NCBI RefSeq assembly: GCF_029968015.1
Contig: NZ_JASCIS010000017.1
Span: 105,277-169,276, forward strand
DNA length: 64,000 bases
Source: Streptomyces luteolus
Lineage (GTDB): Bacteria > Actinomycetota > Actinomycetes > Streptomycetales > Streptomycetaceae
Reading direction: 5' to 3'
Positions 8,846 through 17,434 of this stretch are shown here, piece by piece. The translations under genes were made by a program, and so were the position numbers. The notes beneath the pieces were generated by a model. The model saw only the letters and a program-made list of their open reading frames with translations, made no database searches and was not told the DNA's origin. Every line of letters begins with the position of its first letter. The first letter of the stretch is position 1.

Positions 8846-10108
8846 ATGGCCGTCGTACGTGATCTGCGCGTACTAGTGCGCTTCCGGGACTTCCGGCGCC
8901 TGCTCGCCGTCCGCCTGCTGTCCCAGGCAGCCGACGGGGTCTACCAGGTGGCGCTCGCCACGTACGTCGTCTTCTCACCGGAGAAGCAGGCCTCGCCCGC
9001 CGCCATCGCCTCCGCCATGGCCGTGCTGCTCCTGCCGTACTCCGTCGTCGGCCCGTTCGCCGGCGTCCTCCTGGACCGCTGGCCACGGCAGCGGGTCTTC
9101 CTCTACGGCAATCTGCTGCGTGCGGTCCTGGCCTGCGCCACCGCCCTGCTGATCCTGGGCGGCGTCCCCGACTGGCTGTTCTACGCCTCGGCCCTCTGCG
9201 TCACGGCCGTCAACCGCTTCGTCCTCGCGGGACTCTCCGCCGCGCTGCCCCGCGTGGTCGACGCCGAGCGGCTCGTCATCGCCAACTCCCTTTCCCCCAC
9301 GGCCGGAACGCTCGCCGCGACCGTCGGCGGCGGCCTCGCCTTCGTCGTACGCCTGGCGGGCTCCGGATCGGACGCCCTGGTCGTGCTCCTCGGCGCCGCG
9401 CTCTACCTCTGCTCGGCCCTCGCCGCGCTGCGCATCCCGCGCACCCTCCTCGGCCCCGACCCGGACGAGGTCCAACCGCGCCTCGGAGCGGCCCTCGCCT
9501 CCACGGCCAGGGGACTGATCGACGGCGTACGGCACCTCGCCGCCCCCGAACGGCGTCCTGCGGCAAGGGCACTGGGGGCGATGACCCTGATGCGGTTCTG
9601 CTACGGCGCGCTGCTCGTGATGGTCCTGATGCTGTGCCGGTACGCCTGGTCCTCGGACGAGGCCGCCGGGCTCGCGCTGCTCGGCCTGGCCGTCGGCTTC
9701 TCGGGCGCGGGCTTCTTCGCCGCGGCCGTCCTGACGCCGCTGGCCGCCGAGCGGTTCGGGCCGCGGGGCTGGATCGCGGTGTGCGCGGGCGCGGCCGCCG
9801 TCCTGGAACCGGCCCTCGGCCTGCCCTTCGCCCCGGTCCCGATGCTGATCGCCGCGTTCGTCCTCGGCCTGGTCACACAGGGCGCGAAGATCGCCACGGA
9901 CACGGCGGTCCAGTCCGCGGTGGCCGACGCCTACCGTGGCCGGATCTTCTCCGTCTACGACGTGCTGTTCAACGTGGCCTTCGTGGGCGCGGCGGGAGTG
10001 GCCGCCCTGATGCTCCCACCGGACGGGAGGTCGGTGGTGCTCGTGGTGGCGGTGGGGTTGATGTACGCGGGGATTGCTGGGCTTATGTCCCGAAGTACCC
10101 CTCAGTAA
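8846..10108 (+). CDS. MFS transporter, unknown substrate
   Basis: 420 residues and about 12 hydrophobic segments in the major-facilitator arrangement. Between the second and third segments is GPFAGVLLDRWPRQRVF, a variant of the MFS loop motif G-x-x-x-D-R-x-x-R. The ATG at 8846 is preferred over an in-frame GTG at 8831 because it begins at the conserved MAVVRDLRVLVRF-type head. Neither start has a good ribosome-binding site, and both lie just after the preceding terminator, so a short-leader transcript is likely. Direction of transport and substrate cannot be inferred. Confidence 0.8.
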   Translation: MAVVRDLRVLVRFRDFRRLLAVRLLSQAADGVYQVALATYVVFSPEKQASPAAIASAMAVLLLPYSVVGPFAGVLLDRWPRQRVFLYGNLLRAVLACATALLILGGVPDWLFYASALCVTAVNRFVLAGLSAALPRVVDAERLVIANSLSPTAGTLAATVGGGLAFVVRLAGSGSDALVVLLGAALYLCSALAALRIPRTLLGPDPDEVQPRLGAALASTARGLIDGVRHLAAPERRPAARALGAMTLMRFCYGALLVMVLMLCRYAWSSDEAAGLALLGLAVGFSGAGFFAAAVLTPLAAERFGPRGWIAVCAGAAAVLEPALGLPFAPVPMLIAAFVLGLVTQGAKIATDTAVQSAVADAYRGRIFSVYDVLFNVAFVGAAGVAALMLPPDGRSVVLVVAVGLMYAGIAGLMSRSTPQ

Positions 10109-10220
10109 GTGTCACATCAATGACACAGACATGACCCGGGGTTCTGGGGCGCAGACGCGGGCGGATAGCTTTTCGTTCGTCAACTACGCGCCAAGTCTTT
10201 CCAGTTCTAGGGGGAACCCA

Positions 10221-10688
10221 GTGACCACTCCGCCGCCTCAGGGCCAGAATCCGTACGGCCAGCCCCAGGGCGGGAACCCCTACGGCGGGCAGGCCCCGCA
10301 GGGCTACCCGCAGCAGCAGCCCTCGCCGTACATGCAGGGCGGGCCGGCCGCGCCGCCGCCCCCGGCCAGCAACAGGTCGAAGCTCGCCACCCCCAAGAAC
10401 ATCGCCATGGCCGTGATCGTCGTGGCGATGATGATTGTCGGCGGGATAACCAGCCTCAACGACGCTGAGGCGGCCGAGGTCGGCGACTGCATGAGCGTCG
10501 AGGACGAGGCCAGCACCACGGACCCGGGCCTCGAGGTCGTGGACTGCGGCGACTCCAAGGCGAAGTACAAGGTCGCCGACAAGAAGGAAGGCTCCGCAGG
10601 CGGCTGCGACCGCACGCGTTACTCGGAGTACACGCAGACCGGCAAGGGCGAGGACTTCACCCTCTGCCTGGAGGACTACACGCCGTAA
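10221..10688 (+). CDS. LppU/SCO3897-type small membrane-anchored protein
   Basis: 155 residues from the GTG at 10221, preceded by AGGGGGA. A Pro/Gln/Gly/Tyr-rich cytoplasmic head (about residues 1-50) leads to one membrane segment (about 57-77, NIAMAVIVVAMMIVGGI). The small extracytoplasmic domain has four cysteines (VGDCMS, VVDCGD, GGCDRT, TLCLED), which probably form two disulfides. This is the pattern of the actinobacterial LppU/SCO3897 family. Function unknown. The gene ends 30 bp before two parS-containing palindromes. Confidence 0.7.
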   Translation: MTTPPPQGQNPYGQPQGGNPYGGQAPQGYPQQQPSPYMQGGPAAPPPPASNRSKLATPKNIAMAVIVVAMMIVGGITSLNDAEAAEVGDCMSVEDEASTTDPGLEVVDCGDSKAKYKVADKKEGSAGGCDRTRYSEYTQTGKGEDFTLCLEDYTP

Positions 10689-10710
10689 GTACGCGGCCGA
10701 CCAGTCCGAG

Positions 10711-10740
10711 GGGGCGCTGTTTCACGTGAAACAGCGCCCC
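10711..10740. other. parS site inside a 30-bp perfect palindrome
   Basis: The exact parS GTTTCACGTGAAAC occupies 10719-10732. It is flanked by GGGGCGCT on the left and AGCGCCCC on the right, which extend the palindrome to 30 bp. It lies between convergent genes, so it could also form a terminator hairpin in RNA. Confidence 0.92.
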
Positions 10741-10763
10741 TTCCGCGTACGTCCGGTCATGCC

Positions 10764-10799
10764 GAAGGGGTCGTGTTTCACGTGAAACACGACCCCTTC
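10764..10799. other. parS site inside a 36-bp perfect palindrome
   Basis: The exact parS occupies 10775-10788 and is flanked by GAAGGGGTCGT and ACGACCCCTTC. It is the second of two parS copies 56 bp apart, between the convergent small membrane protein and CCA-transferase genes. Confidence 0.92.
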
Positions 10800-10818
10800 C
10801 CCGTGCCCGACGGGCGAC

Positions 10819-12285
10819 TCAGTCCTGCTGGGTCCACCACTCCTTGAGCGCGGACACCGCCGCGTCCCGCTCCATCGGCCCGTGCTCCAGGCGCAGTTCG
10901 AGCAGGAACTTGTACGCGCTGCCGATCACCGGACCGGGGCCGACGCCCAGGATCTCCATGATCTCGTTGCCGTCGAGGGCGGGGCGGATGGCGTCCAGCT
11001 CCTCCTGCTCCTGCAGCCGCGCGATCCGCTCCTCCAGGCCGTCGTACGCCCGCGAGAGCGCGCCCGCCTTGCGCTTGTTGCGCGTCGTACAGTCCGAGCG
11101 GGTCAGCTTGTGCAGCCGGTCGAGCAGCGGGCCTCCGTCGCGTACGTAGCGCCGTACCGCGGAGTCCGTCCACTCGCCCGTGCCGTAGCCGTGGAAGCGG
11201 AGGTGCAGCTCGACCAGGCGGGAGACGTCCTTCACGAGCTCGTTGGAGTACTTGAGCGCGGTCATGCGCTTCTTCGTCATCTTGGCGCCGACCACCTCGT
11301 GGTGGTGGAAGGAGACCCGCCCGTCCTTCTCGAAGCGCCGCGTCCTCGGCTTGCCGATGTCGTGCAGCAGCGCCGCGATCCGCAGCGTGAGGTCCGGCTC
11401 CCCGTCCTCCAGGGCGATGGCCTGCTCAAGGACGGTCAGGGAGTGCTCGTAGACGTCCTTGTGCCGATGGTGCTCGTCGCTCTCCAGACGCAGCGCGGGC
11501 AGCTCCGGCAGGACGTGGTCGGCGAGGCCCGTGCCCACGAGGAGAGCGAGGCCCTTGCGCGGGTGCGCGGAGAGCAGCAGCTTGTTCAGCTCGTCCCGCA
11601 CCCGCTCGGCCGAGACGATCTCCAGGCGCTCCGCCATGGCCGTCATCGCGGCGACCACCTCGGGTGCCACCACGAAGTCCAGCTGCGCGGCGAACCGGGC
11701 GGCCCGCATCATCCGCAGCGGGTCGTCCGAGAAGGACTCCTCCGGCGTGCTCGGCGTGCGCAGCACGCGCGTGGCGAGGTCGTCCAGGCCGCCGTGCGGA
11801 TCGATGAACTCCTTCTCAGGCAGCGCCACGGCCATCGCGTTGACGGTGAAGTCGCGGCGCACGAGGTCCTGCTCGATGGAGTCGCCGTAGGACACCTCGG
11901 GCTTGCGGGAGGTGCGGTCGTACGCCTCGGAGCGGTACGTCGTGACCTCGATCTGGAAGTCCTGCTCGGCGTCCCCGACCCTGGCCTGCTTCTGGCAGCC
12001 CACCGTGCCGAAGGCGATCCCGACCTCCCACACCGCGTCCGCCCAGGGCCGGACGATCTTCAGTACGTCCTCGGGGCGGGCGTCGGTCGTGAAGTCCAGG
12101 TCGTTGCCGAGCCGGCCGAGCAACGCGTCCCTGACCGAGCCGCCGACGAGGGCGAGCGAGAACCCGGCCGCGCGGAAGCGCTCGGCGAGCTCGTCGGCGA
12201 CGGGGGACACGCGCAGCAGCTCGCTCACCGCGCGGCGCTGCACCTGGCTGAGGGCACTGGAGTTGTCTTCATTGGCGTTCGGCAC
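10819..12285 (-). CDS. cca: CCA tRNA nucleotidyltransferase
   Basis: 488 residues from the GTG at 12285. This start was chosen because the conserved Streptomyces head (PNANEDNSSALSQ) begins there; no ribosome-binding site precedes it, so the message may be leaderless. The N-terminal nucleotidyltransferase motif LVGGSVRDALLGRLGNDLDF supplies the metal-binding aspartates, and RRDFTVNAMA completes the head domain. An HD-type motif follows (LLHDIGKPRTRR). The enzyme adds or repairs the 3' CCA of tRNAs, which is needed here because neither tRNA gene in this window encodes CCA. Confidence 0.92.
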   Translation of the reverse strand: MPNANEDNSSALSQVQRRAVSELLRVSPVADELAERFRAAGFSLALVGGSVRDALLGRLGNDLDFTTDARPEDVLKIVRPWADAVWEVGIAFGTVGCQKQARVGDAEQDFQIEVTTYRSEAYDRTSRKPEVSYGDSIEQDLVRRDFTVNAMAVALPEKEFIDPHGGLDDLATRVLRTPSTPEESFSDDPLRMMRAARFAAQLDFVVAPEVVAAMTAMAERLEIVSAERVRDELNKLLLSAHPRKGLALLVGTGLADHVLPELPALRLESDEHHRHKDVYEHSLTVLEQAIALEDGEPDLTLRIAALLHDIGKPRTRRFEKDGRVSFHHHEVVGAKMTKKRMTALKYSNELVKDVSRLVELHLRFHGYGTGEWTDSAVRRYVRDGGPLLDRLHKLTRSDCTTRNKRKAGALSRAYDGLEERIARLQEQEELDAIRPALDGNEIMEILGVGPGPVIGSAYKFLLELRLEHGPMERDAAVSALKEWWTQQD

Positions 12286-12605
12286 AACAGAAAAGGGTAC
12301 GGGGCCTGAGCTGCACCGGCTTCCCCGTTTTCCGGTGGGCCACCTCACCCACCCCGGCTCCCCCGTTCCCCACGCACCCCGACACGCTGCCGTGCGCCCC
12401 CGGGACGGTCCCAGTCCGGTTCCGGTCCGGTCCCGCGTACCGCCTCACCGGCCCGGTTCGACGCCCGGCGAAGTGGCCCGTACCGTCGCTGACCTGCCGG
12501 AGGGCTGCGGGAGCGCACCCCGGCACTCAGGCACAGCGCGCCTCGTTACCATGCGGGGACGCAAATGCGGACGACCACTGACGACGACGAGGGACGGGCG
12601 AGCGC
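12286..12605. other. Divergent intergenic region cca / DUF6049
   Basis: A 320-bp gap between divergent genes, rich in C and G, presumably carrying both promoters. A TACCAT hexamer at about 12549-12554 could be a -10 element for the rightward gene. No RNA, repeat or gene is seen. Confidence 0.4.
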
Positions 12606-15044
12606 GTGGCCGAGGCGGCAGACTTCCAGGGGATGACTCCCTCACCTGCCCGCCGGCGGTTCCGGCGTACGGCAGCGCTCCTGGCCGGAGCGCCGCTGCT
12701 CGCCGGTCTGCTGCAGCTCCCCGCCGCCCCCGCGGGCGCGGCCACGCCTGCCGCCAAGACACCCGAGGCCCCGTCGGCCCCCGCAGGCACCGGATCCGTC
12801 GACGTCTCCGTGGACAGCATGTCCCCGAGCACGCCGACGGACGACGACACCGTCACGGTCTCCGGCAAGGTCACCAACGAGGGCAGGCAGACGGTCACCG
12901 ACGCGCACGTCGGCCTCCGCGTCGGCCCGACGCTGAACAACCGCTCCTCCGTCGACAACGCCGCCAAGCGGTCCGACTCGCTGCAGGGAGCCCTTGGCCG
13001 CGAGGTCGGCGGCAAGGACGGCAAGTACACCGAGGAGTTCGACAAGATCGCGCCCGGGGCGACGCAGAACTTCCGGCTCTCGGTCCCCGTCAAGGAGCTC
13101 GACCTCTCCGCGGACGGCGTGTACCAGCTGGGCGTCTCCCTCACCGGCCGCAGCGCCGCCCAGCCGTACGCGCAGGTGCTCGGCGTCGAGCGGACCTTCC
13201 TGCCCTGGCAGTCGGAGGCCCCGAGCGAGAAGACGAAGGTCAGCTTCCTCTGGCCGCTGATCTCCCGCACGCACCTCACCGCGGAGACCGCCTCCGACGA
13301 GCAGCAGACCCCGGTGTTCGCCGATGACAAGCTCGCCGAGGAGATCGCCCCCGGCGGCCGCCTTGAGCAGATGCTGTCCCTCGGCAAGGACCTGCCGGTG
13401 ACCTGGGTCATCGATCCGGACCTCCTCGCCTCCCTCGACGCGATGGCCACCAAGGGCTACAACGTCGAGAACCCGGACGGCGGCAACCCGGTCCCGGGAT
13501 CCGCCAAGAACCGTGCCCTGGCCAAGCAGTGGCTCAACAAACTGCAGCAGGCCGTCAAGGGCAAGAAGGTCGTCGCCCTGCCGTTCGCCGACCCGGACCT
13601 GGCCTCGCTCGCGCACCAGGGCAAGGCGGTCGGCGGTTCGCTGAGCCATCTGCAGCCCGCCACGGACGTCGCCGCCGAGACCGTGAAGATGGTCCTGCAC
13701 GTCGAGCCGAGCACGGACTTCGCCTGGCCTGCCGAAGGCGCGGTCGACCCGTCCGTCGTCGACGTCGCCACCTCGGCCGGTGCGCACTCCGTGATCGCCC
13801 GCAGCGACAGCCTCCGCGAGTCGGGCGCCCTGCCTTACACCCCGACCGCGGCCCGCCCGATCGGAGGCGGCACCACGGCCGTGGTCGCCGACGCGCGCCT
13901 GTCGACCGCGTTCCAGGGCGATATGACGCGCGCCGAGAACTCCACGCTCGCGGTGCAGGAGTTCCTCGCCCAGAGCCAGATGATCACGCTGCAGGACCCG
14001 GACAGGCAGCGCAGCATCGTCGTCGCCCCGCAGCGCATGCCCACGGCCAGCCAGGCCCAGACGATGGCCCAGGCCCTCGGCGCCCTCGACTCCGAGAGCT
14101 GGACCGAGCCGGACGACCTGATCTCCGCCGCCAAGGCCACGCCCGACCCGAAGGCCACGACGCAGGTCCCCGGCACCGGCGCGTACCCCGCGAACCTGCG
14201 CAGGCAGGAGCTGCCGAGGGCGGCCTTCGAATCCGTCCGCACCACGCAGGAGACCCTGGGCCGCTTCAAGGTGATCCTGAGCGAGCCTGACCGGGTGGTC
14301 ACGCCGTTCGGCCGGGCCATGGACCGCGAGCTGTCCACGTCCTGGCGCGGCCGCGCCCACGGGGCCGAGGCGTACCGCAACAGCGTGCAGCGCTACCTCA
14401 CGACGCTCACCGGCCAGGTCCAGCTGATCGAGAAGACCGAGGCGAAGCTCTCGGGGCGCAGCGCGACCATCCCGATCACCGTCCAGAACAATCTGGTCCA
14501 GGGCGTCGAGAACCTGACGCTGCGCCTCACCTCCACCAAGCCGACCCGACTCAAGATCGGCGAGCAGCCGGGCCCGTACGAGGAACAGCCGATCAAGGTC
14601 TCCGGCGGGCACAGCCAGACCGTGAAGTTCACCACCACGGCCAACGCCAACGGCCCGGTCCCGGTCGTCGCCCAGCTCTACACCGAGGACGGCACTCCGT
14701 ACGGCAAGGAGATCCGCTTCGACGTCGACGTCACCGAGATCACCCTGACCGTGATGCTGGTCATCGCAGGCGGCATCCTGCTGCTCGTCCTCGCAGGCTT
14801 CCGCATGTACACGCAGCGCAAGGCGGCCGCCCGCCGGGCCGAGGAGGAAGAGGCCGAGGCCGAGAACGGCGAGAACGGCGAGAACGGAGACGAGGACGGC
14901 GGCGAGAACGGCGACGGTCGGAAGAAGGGCGACGGCAGCCCCGAGTCCGGCCCTCCCGCCCCCGAGCAGCCGAGTGACCCGACACCGGACACCGCACCGG
15001 AAAGCACCGACCCGTCCGGCACGGGTGAGAGAGTGGACCGTTGA
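12606..15044 (+). CDS. DUF6049 secreted/membrane protein, part of the murJ locus
   Basis: 812 residues, GTG start. A signal peptide (RRRFRRTAALLAGAPLLAGL, cleavage near the AGAATP segment at about residue 45) leads to a large extracytoplasmic region rich in beta-type sequence. One C-terminal membrane segment follows (about residues 712-737), then an acidic Glu/Asn/Gly cytoplasmic tail that includes a short ENGENGENGDE repeat. The family is found immediately upstream of murJ across Streptomyces and related actinomycetes, so a role with lipid II export or wall assembly is plausible. No catalytic motif is visible. Confidence 0.75.
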   Translation: MAEAADFQGMTPSPARRRFRRTAALLAGAPLLAGLLQLPAAPAGAATPAAKTPEAPSAPAGTGSVDVSVDSMSPSTPTDDDTVTVSGKVTNEGRQTVTDAHVGLRVGPTLNNRSSVDNAAKRSDSLQGALGREVGGKDGKYTEEFDKIAPGATQNFRLSVPVKELDLSADGVYQLGVSLTGRSAAQPYAQVLGVERTFLPWQSEAPSEKTKVSFLWPLISRTHLTAETASDEQQTPVFADDKLAEEIAPGGRLEQMLSLGKDLPVTWVIDPDLLASLDAMATKGYNVENPDGGNPVPGSAKNRALAKQWLNKLQQAVKGKKVVALPFADPDLASLAHQGKAVGGSLSHLQPATDVAAETVKMVLHVEPSTDFAWPAEGAVDPSVVDVATSAGAHSVIARSDSLRESGALPYTPTAARPIGGGTTAVVADARLSTAFQGDMTRAENSTLAVQEFLAQSQMITLQDPDRQRSIVVAPQRMPTASQAQTMAQALGALDSESWTEPDDLISAAKATPDPKATTQVPGTGAYPANLRRQELPRAAFESVRTTQETLGRFKVILSEPDRVVTPFGRAMDRELSTSWRGRAHGAEAYRNSVQRYLTTLTGQVQLIEKTEAKLSGRSATIPITVQNNLVQGVENLTLRLTSTKPTRLKIGEQPGPYEEQPIKVSGGHSQTVKFTTTANANGPVPVVAQLYTEDGTPYGKEIRFDVDVTEITLTVMLVIAGGILLLVLAGFRMYTQRKAAARRAEEEEAEAENGENGENGDEDGGENGDGRKKGDGSPESGPPAPEQPSDPTPDTAPESTDPSGTGERVDR

Positions 15045-15092
15045 GCGATGACGTGGCCACTGGGGCCGCGGGACCGATGAGGTGGGGTAAGC

Positions 15093-17306
15093 ATGAATGC
15101 GCCGTACGACGGTGACCGCGGCCAGGGCGCGGGCAGCGGCGACCCCTCGGGTGGGCACGTACCCCCGCAGCAGCCCACGCCGGACATGTACGTCGAGGAC
15201 GCCTACGCCCAGGACCCGTACCGCGCCCAGGACCTGGCCGCCCAGGACCCGGTGACCGAGGCCCTCTACGACCGGTCCGCGCACCCGCCGCCGCCCCCGG
15301 GCACGTACGCGGACCCGCAGTCCCTGTACGCGCAGCCCACCCCGCCGCAGAACGCGCCGGACCCGCAGGTGTGGGCGCAGACCCCGGCCCCGGAGCCGGA
15401 CGGCCCGTCCCGCCGGCTCCCGTACGGCGACGATGTCCGTACGACGCAGTTCGTCGGCGTCGACGACCTGGTCAGCCGGGCCGCCGAGGAGCGCCACGAG
15501 CCGGACGCGTTCGCGCACCTCTTCCGCGACCAGCAGCCGGGCTTCCGCGATCAGGGCGACACCCCGCTCTCGGTCCCCGCCCCGGCGGCGCCGCCGGTTC
15601 CGGGCGCGCCGTTGAGCGCCCCTGAGCCCGCGCAGGCTGCCCCGGCTCCCGCACCCGCCGCACCGCCGAAGAAGTCCGGCAAGGCCGCGGGCCTGCTGAA
15701 GTCGAGCGCGGTGATGGCGGCGGGCACGATGGTGTCGCGGCTCACGGGTTTCATCCGGTCCGCGCTGATCGTCTCGGCGCTCGGTGTCGGCCTTCTCGGT
15801 GACACCTTCCAGGTCGCCTACCAGCTGCCCACAATGATCTACATCCTCACGGTGGGCGGCGGTCTCAACTCGGTCTTCGTCCCGCAGCTGGTGCGGGCCA
15901 TGAAGGAGGACGAGGACGGCGGTGAGGCCTACGCCAACCGTCTGCTGACCCTCGTCATGGTCGCCCTCGGGACGCTCACCGTCCTCGCGATCGTCGCGGC
16001 CCCGTTGCTGATCCGGGCGCTGTCCACCTCGGTCGCCGATGATCCGGCCGCCAACGAGGTCGGCGTCACGTTCGTCCGCTACTTCCTGCCCTCGATCTTC
16101 TTCATGGGCATCCACGTCGTGATGGGCCAGATCCTCAACGCCCGCGGGAAGTTCGGCGCGATGATGTGGACCCCGGTCCTCAACAACATCGTCATCATCG
16201 CCACGCTCGGCCTGTTCATCTGGGTGTACGGCTCGGCCGCGACCTCCGGCATGGAGGTCGACACGATCCCGCCGGAGGGCGAGCGGCTCCTCGGCATCGG
16301 TGTGCTCCTGGGCCTGGTCGTCCAGGCGCTGGCGATGATCCCGTACCTGCGGGAGACCGGCTTTCGGCTGCGGCCGCGGTTCGACTGGAAGGGCCACGGC
16401 CTCGGCAAGGCGGCGATGCTCGCCAAGTGGACGATGCTGTTCGTGCTCGCCAACCAGGCCGGCGCGCTCGTCGTGACCCAGCTGTCCACTGCGGCCGGCA
16501 AGGACTCCGCCGTCGACGGCACCGGCTTCGCCGCGTACGCCAACGCCCAGCTGATCTGGGGTCTGCCGCAGGCCATCATCACGGTCTCCCTGATGGCCGC
16601 GCTGCTGCCGCGGCTCTCCCGGTCCGCGCACGAGAACGACACCGGCGCGGTGCGCGACGACATCTCGCAGGGCCTGCGCACCACGTCCGTCGCGATCGTC
16701 CCGATCGCCTTCGGCTTCGTGGCCCTCGGCATCCCGATGTGCACGATGATCTTCGGCTCCTCCGGCACCGCCGAAGCCACGAACATGGGGTACATGCTGA
16801 TGGCCTTCGGCCTCGGCCTGATCCCGTACTCCGTCCAGTACGTCGTTCTGCGCGCCTTCTACGCGTACGAAGACACCCGCACGCCCTTCTACAACACAGT
16901 CATCGTCGCGGTGGTCAACGCAGGGGCCTCCGCCCTCTGCTTCTTCGTGCTGCCGGCCCGCTGGGCGGTCGTGGGCATGGCCGCCTCGTACGGCATCGCG
17001 TACGCGATCGGCGTGAGCCTCGCCTGGCGGAGGCTGCGCGCCCGCCTCGGCGGCGACCTGGACGGCTCGCAGGTGCTGCGCACCTACGCCCGCCTCGCCA
17101 TCGCCTCGGTCCCGGCCACACTCGCCGGTGGTGGGGCCGCGTACGCGATCACTCAGGGCCTGGGCCAGGATGTCGGCGGCTCGCTGGCCGCGCTCTTCGG
17201 CGGTGCCGTGGTGCTGTTCGGGGTCTTCTTCCTGGCCGCCCGCCGGATGCGCGTCCAGGAGCTGAACGCGCTCGTGGGCATGGTCCGGGGTCGGCTCGGC
17301 CGCTGA
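15093..17306 (+). CDS. murJ: MurJ/MviN lipid II flippase
   Basis: 737 residues. A Pro/Gln-rich cytoplasmic extension of about 200 residues is followed by the MurJ core beginning AAGLLKSSAVMAAGTMVSRL, with the invariant early arginine (SRLTGFIRSAL), and about 14 hydrophobic segments. MurJ moves lipid II across the membrane for peptidoglycan synthesis. The gene follows DUF6049 after 48 bp and precedes a pseudokinase gene. In mycobacteria the pseudokinase is the C-terminal part of the same polypeptide (Rv3910); here MurJ stops after its membrane core. ATG start with GGGGTAAG upstream. Confidence 0.93.
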   Translation: MNAPYDGDRGQGAGSGDPSGGHVPPQQPTPDMYVEDAYAQDPYRAQDLAAQDPVTEALYDRSAHPPPPPGTYADPQSLYAQPTPPQNAPDPQVWAQTPAPEPDGPSRRLPYGDDVRTTQFVGVDDLVSRAAEERHEPDAFAHLFRDQQPGFRDQGDTPLSVPAPAAPPVPGAPLSAPEPAQAAPAPAPAAPPKKSGKAAGLLKSSAVMAAGTMVSRLTGFIRSALIVSALGVGLLGDTFQVAYQLPTMIYILTVGGGLNSVFVPQLVRAMKEDEDGGEAYANRLLTLVMVALGTLTVLAIVAAPLLIRALSTSVADDPAANEVGVTFVRYFLPSIFFMGIHVVMGQILNARGKFGAMMWTPVLNNIVIIATLGLFIWVYGSAATSGMEVDTIPPEGERLLGIGVLLGLVVQALAMIPYLRETGFRLRPRFDWKGHGLGKAAMLAKWTMLFVLANQAGALVVTQLSTAAGKDSAVDGTGFAAYANAQLIWGLPQAIITVSLMAALLPRLSRSAHENDTGAVRDDISQGLRTTSVAIVPIAFGFVALGIPMCTMIFGSSGTAEATNMGYMLMAFGLGLIPYSVQYVVLRAFYAYEDTRTPFYNTVIVAVVNAGASALCFFVLPARWAVVGMAASYGIAYAIGVSLAWRRLRARLGGDLDGSQVLRTYARLAIASVPATLAGGGAAYAITQGLGQDVGGSLAALFGGAVVLFGVFFLAARRMRVQELNALVGMVRGRLGR

Positions 17307-17434
17307 TCCGACGCTTTGCCGCAGGTCTCGCACAACCATCCCCGGCCATCGCGTGTCGTGGATAGCGGCAGACTGTGGGCACAATTGGCTTTGGCGTGGG
17401 ACAGCGTGCAACGGATGGGGAGGCAGGAACGACG

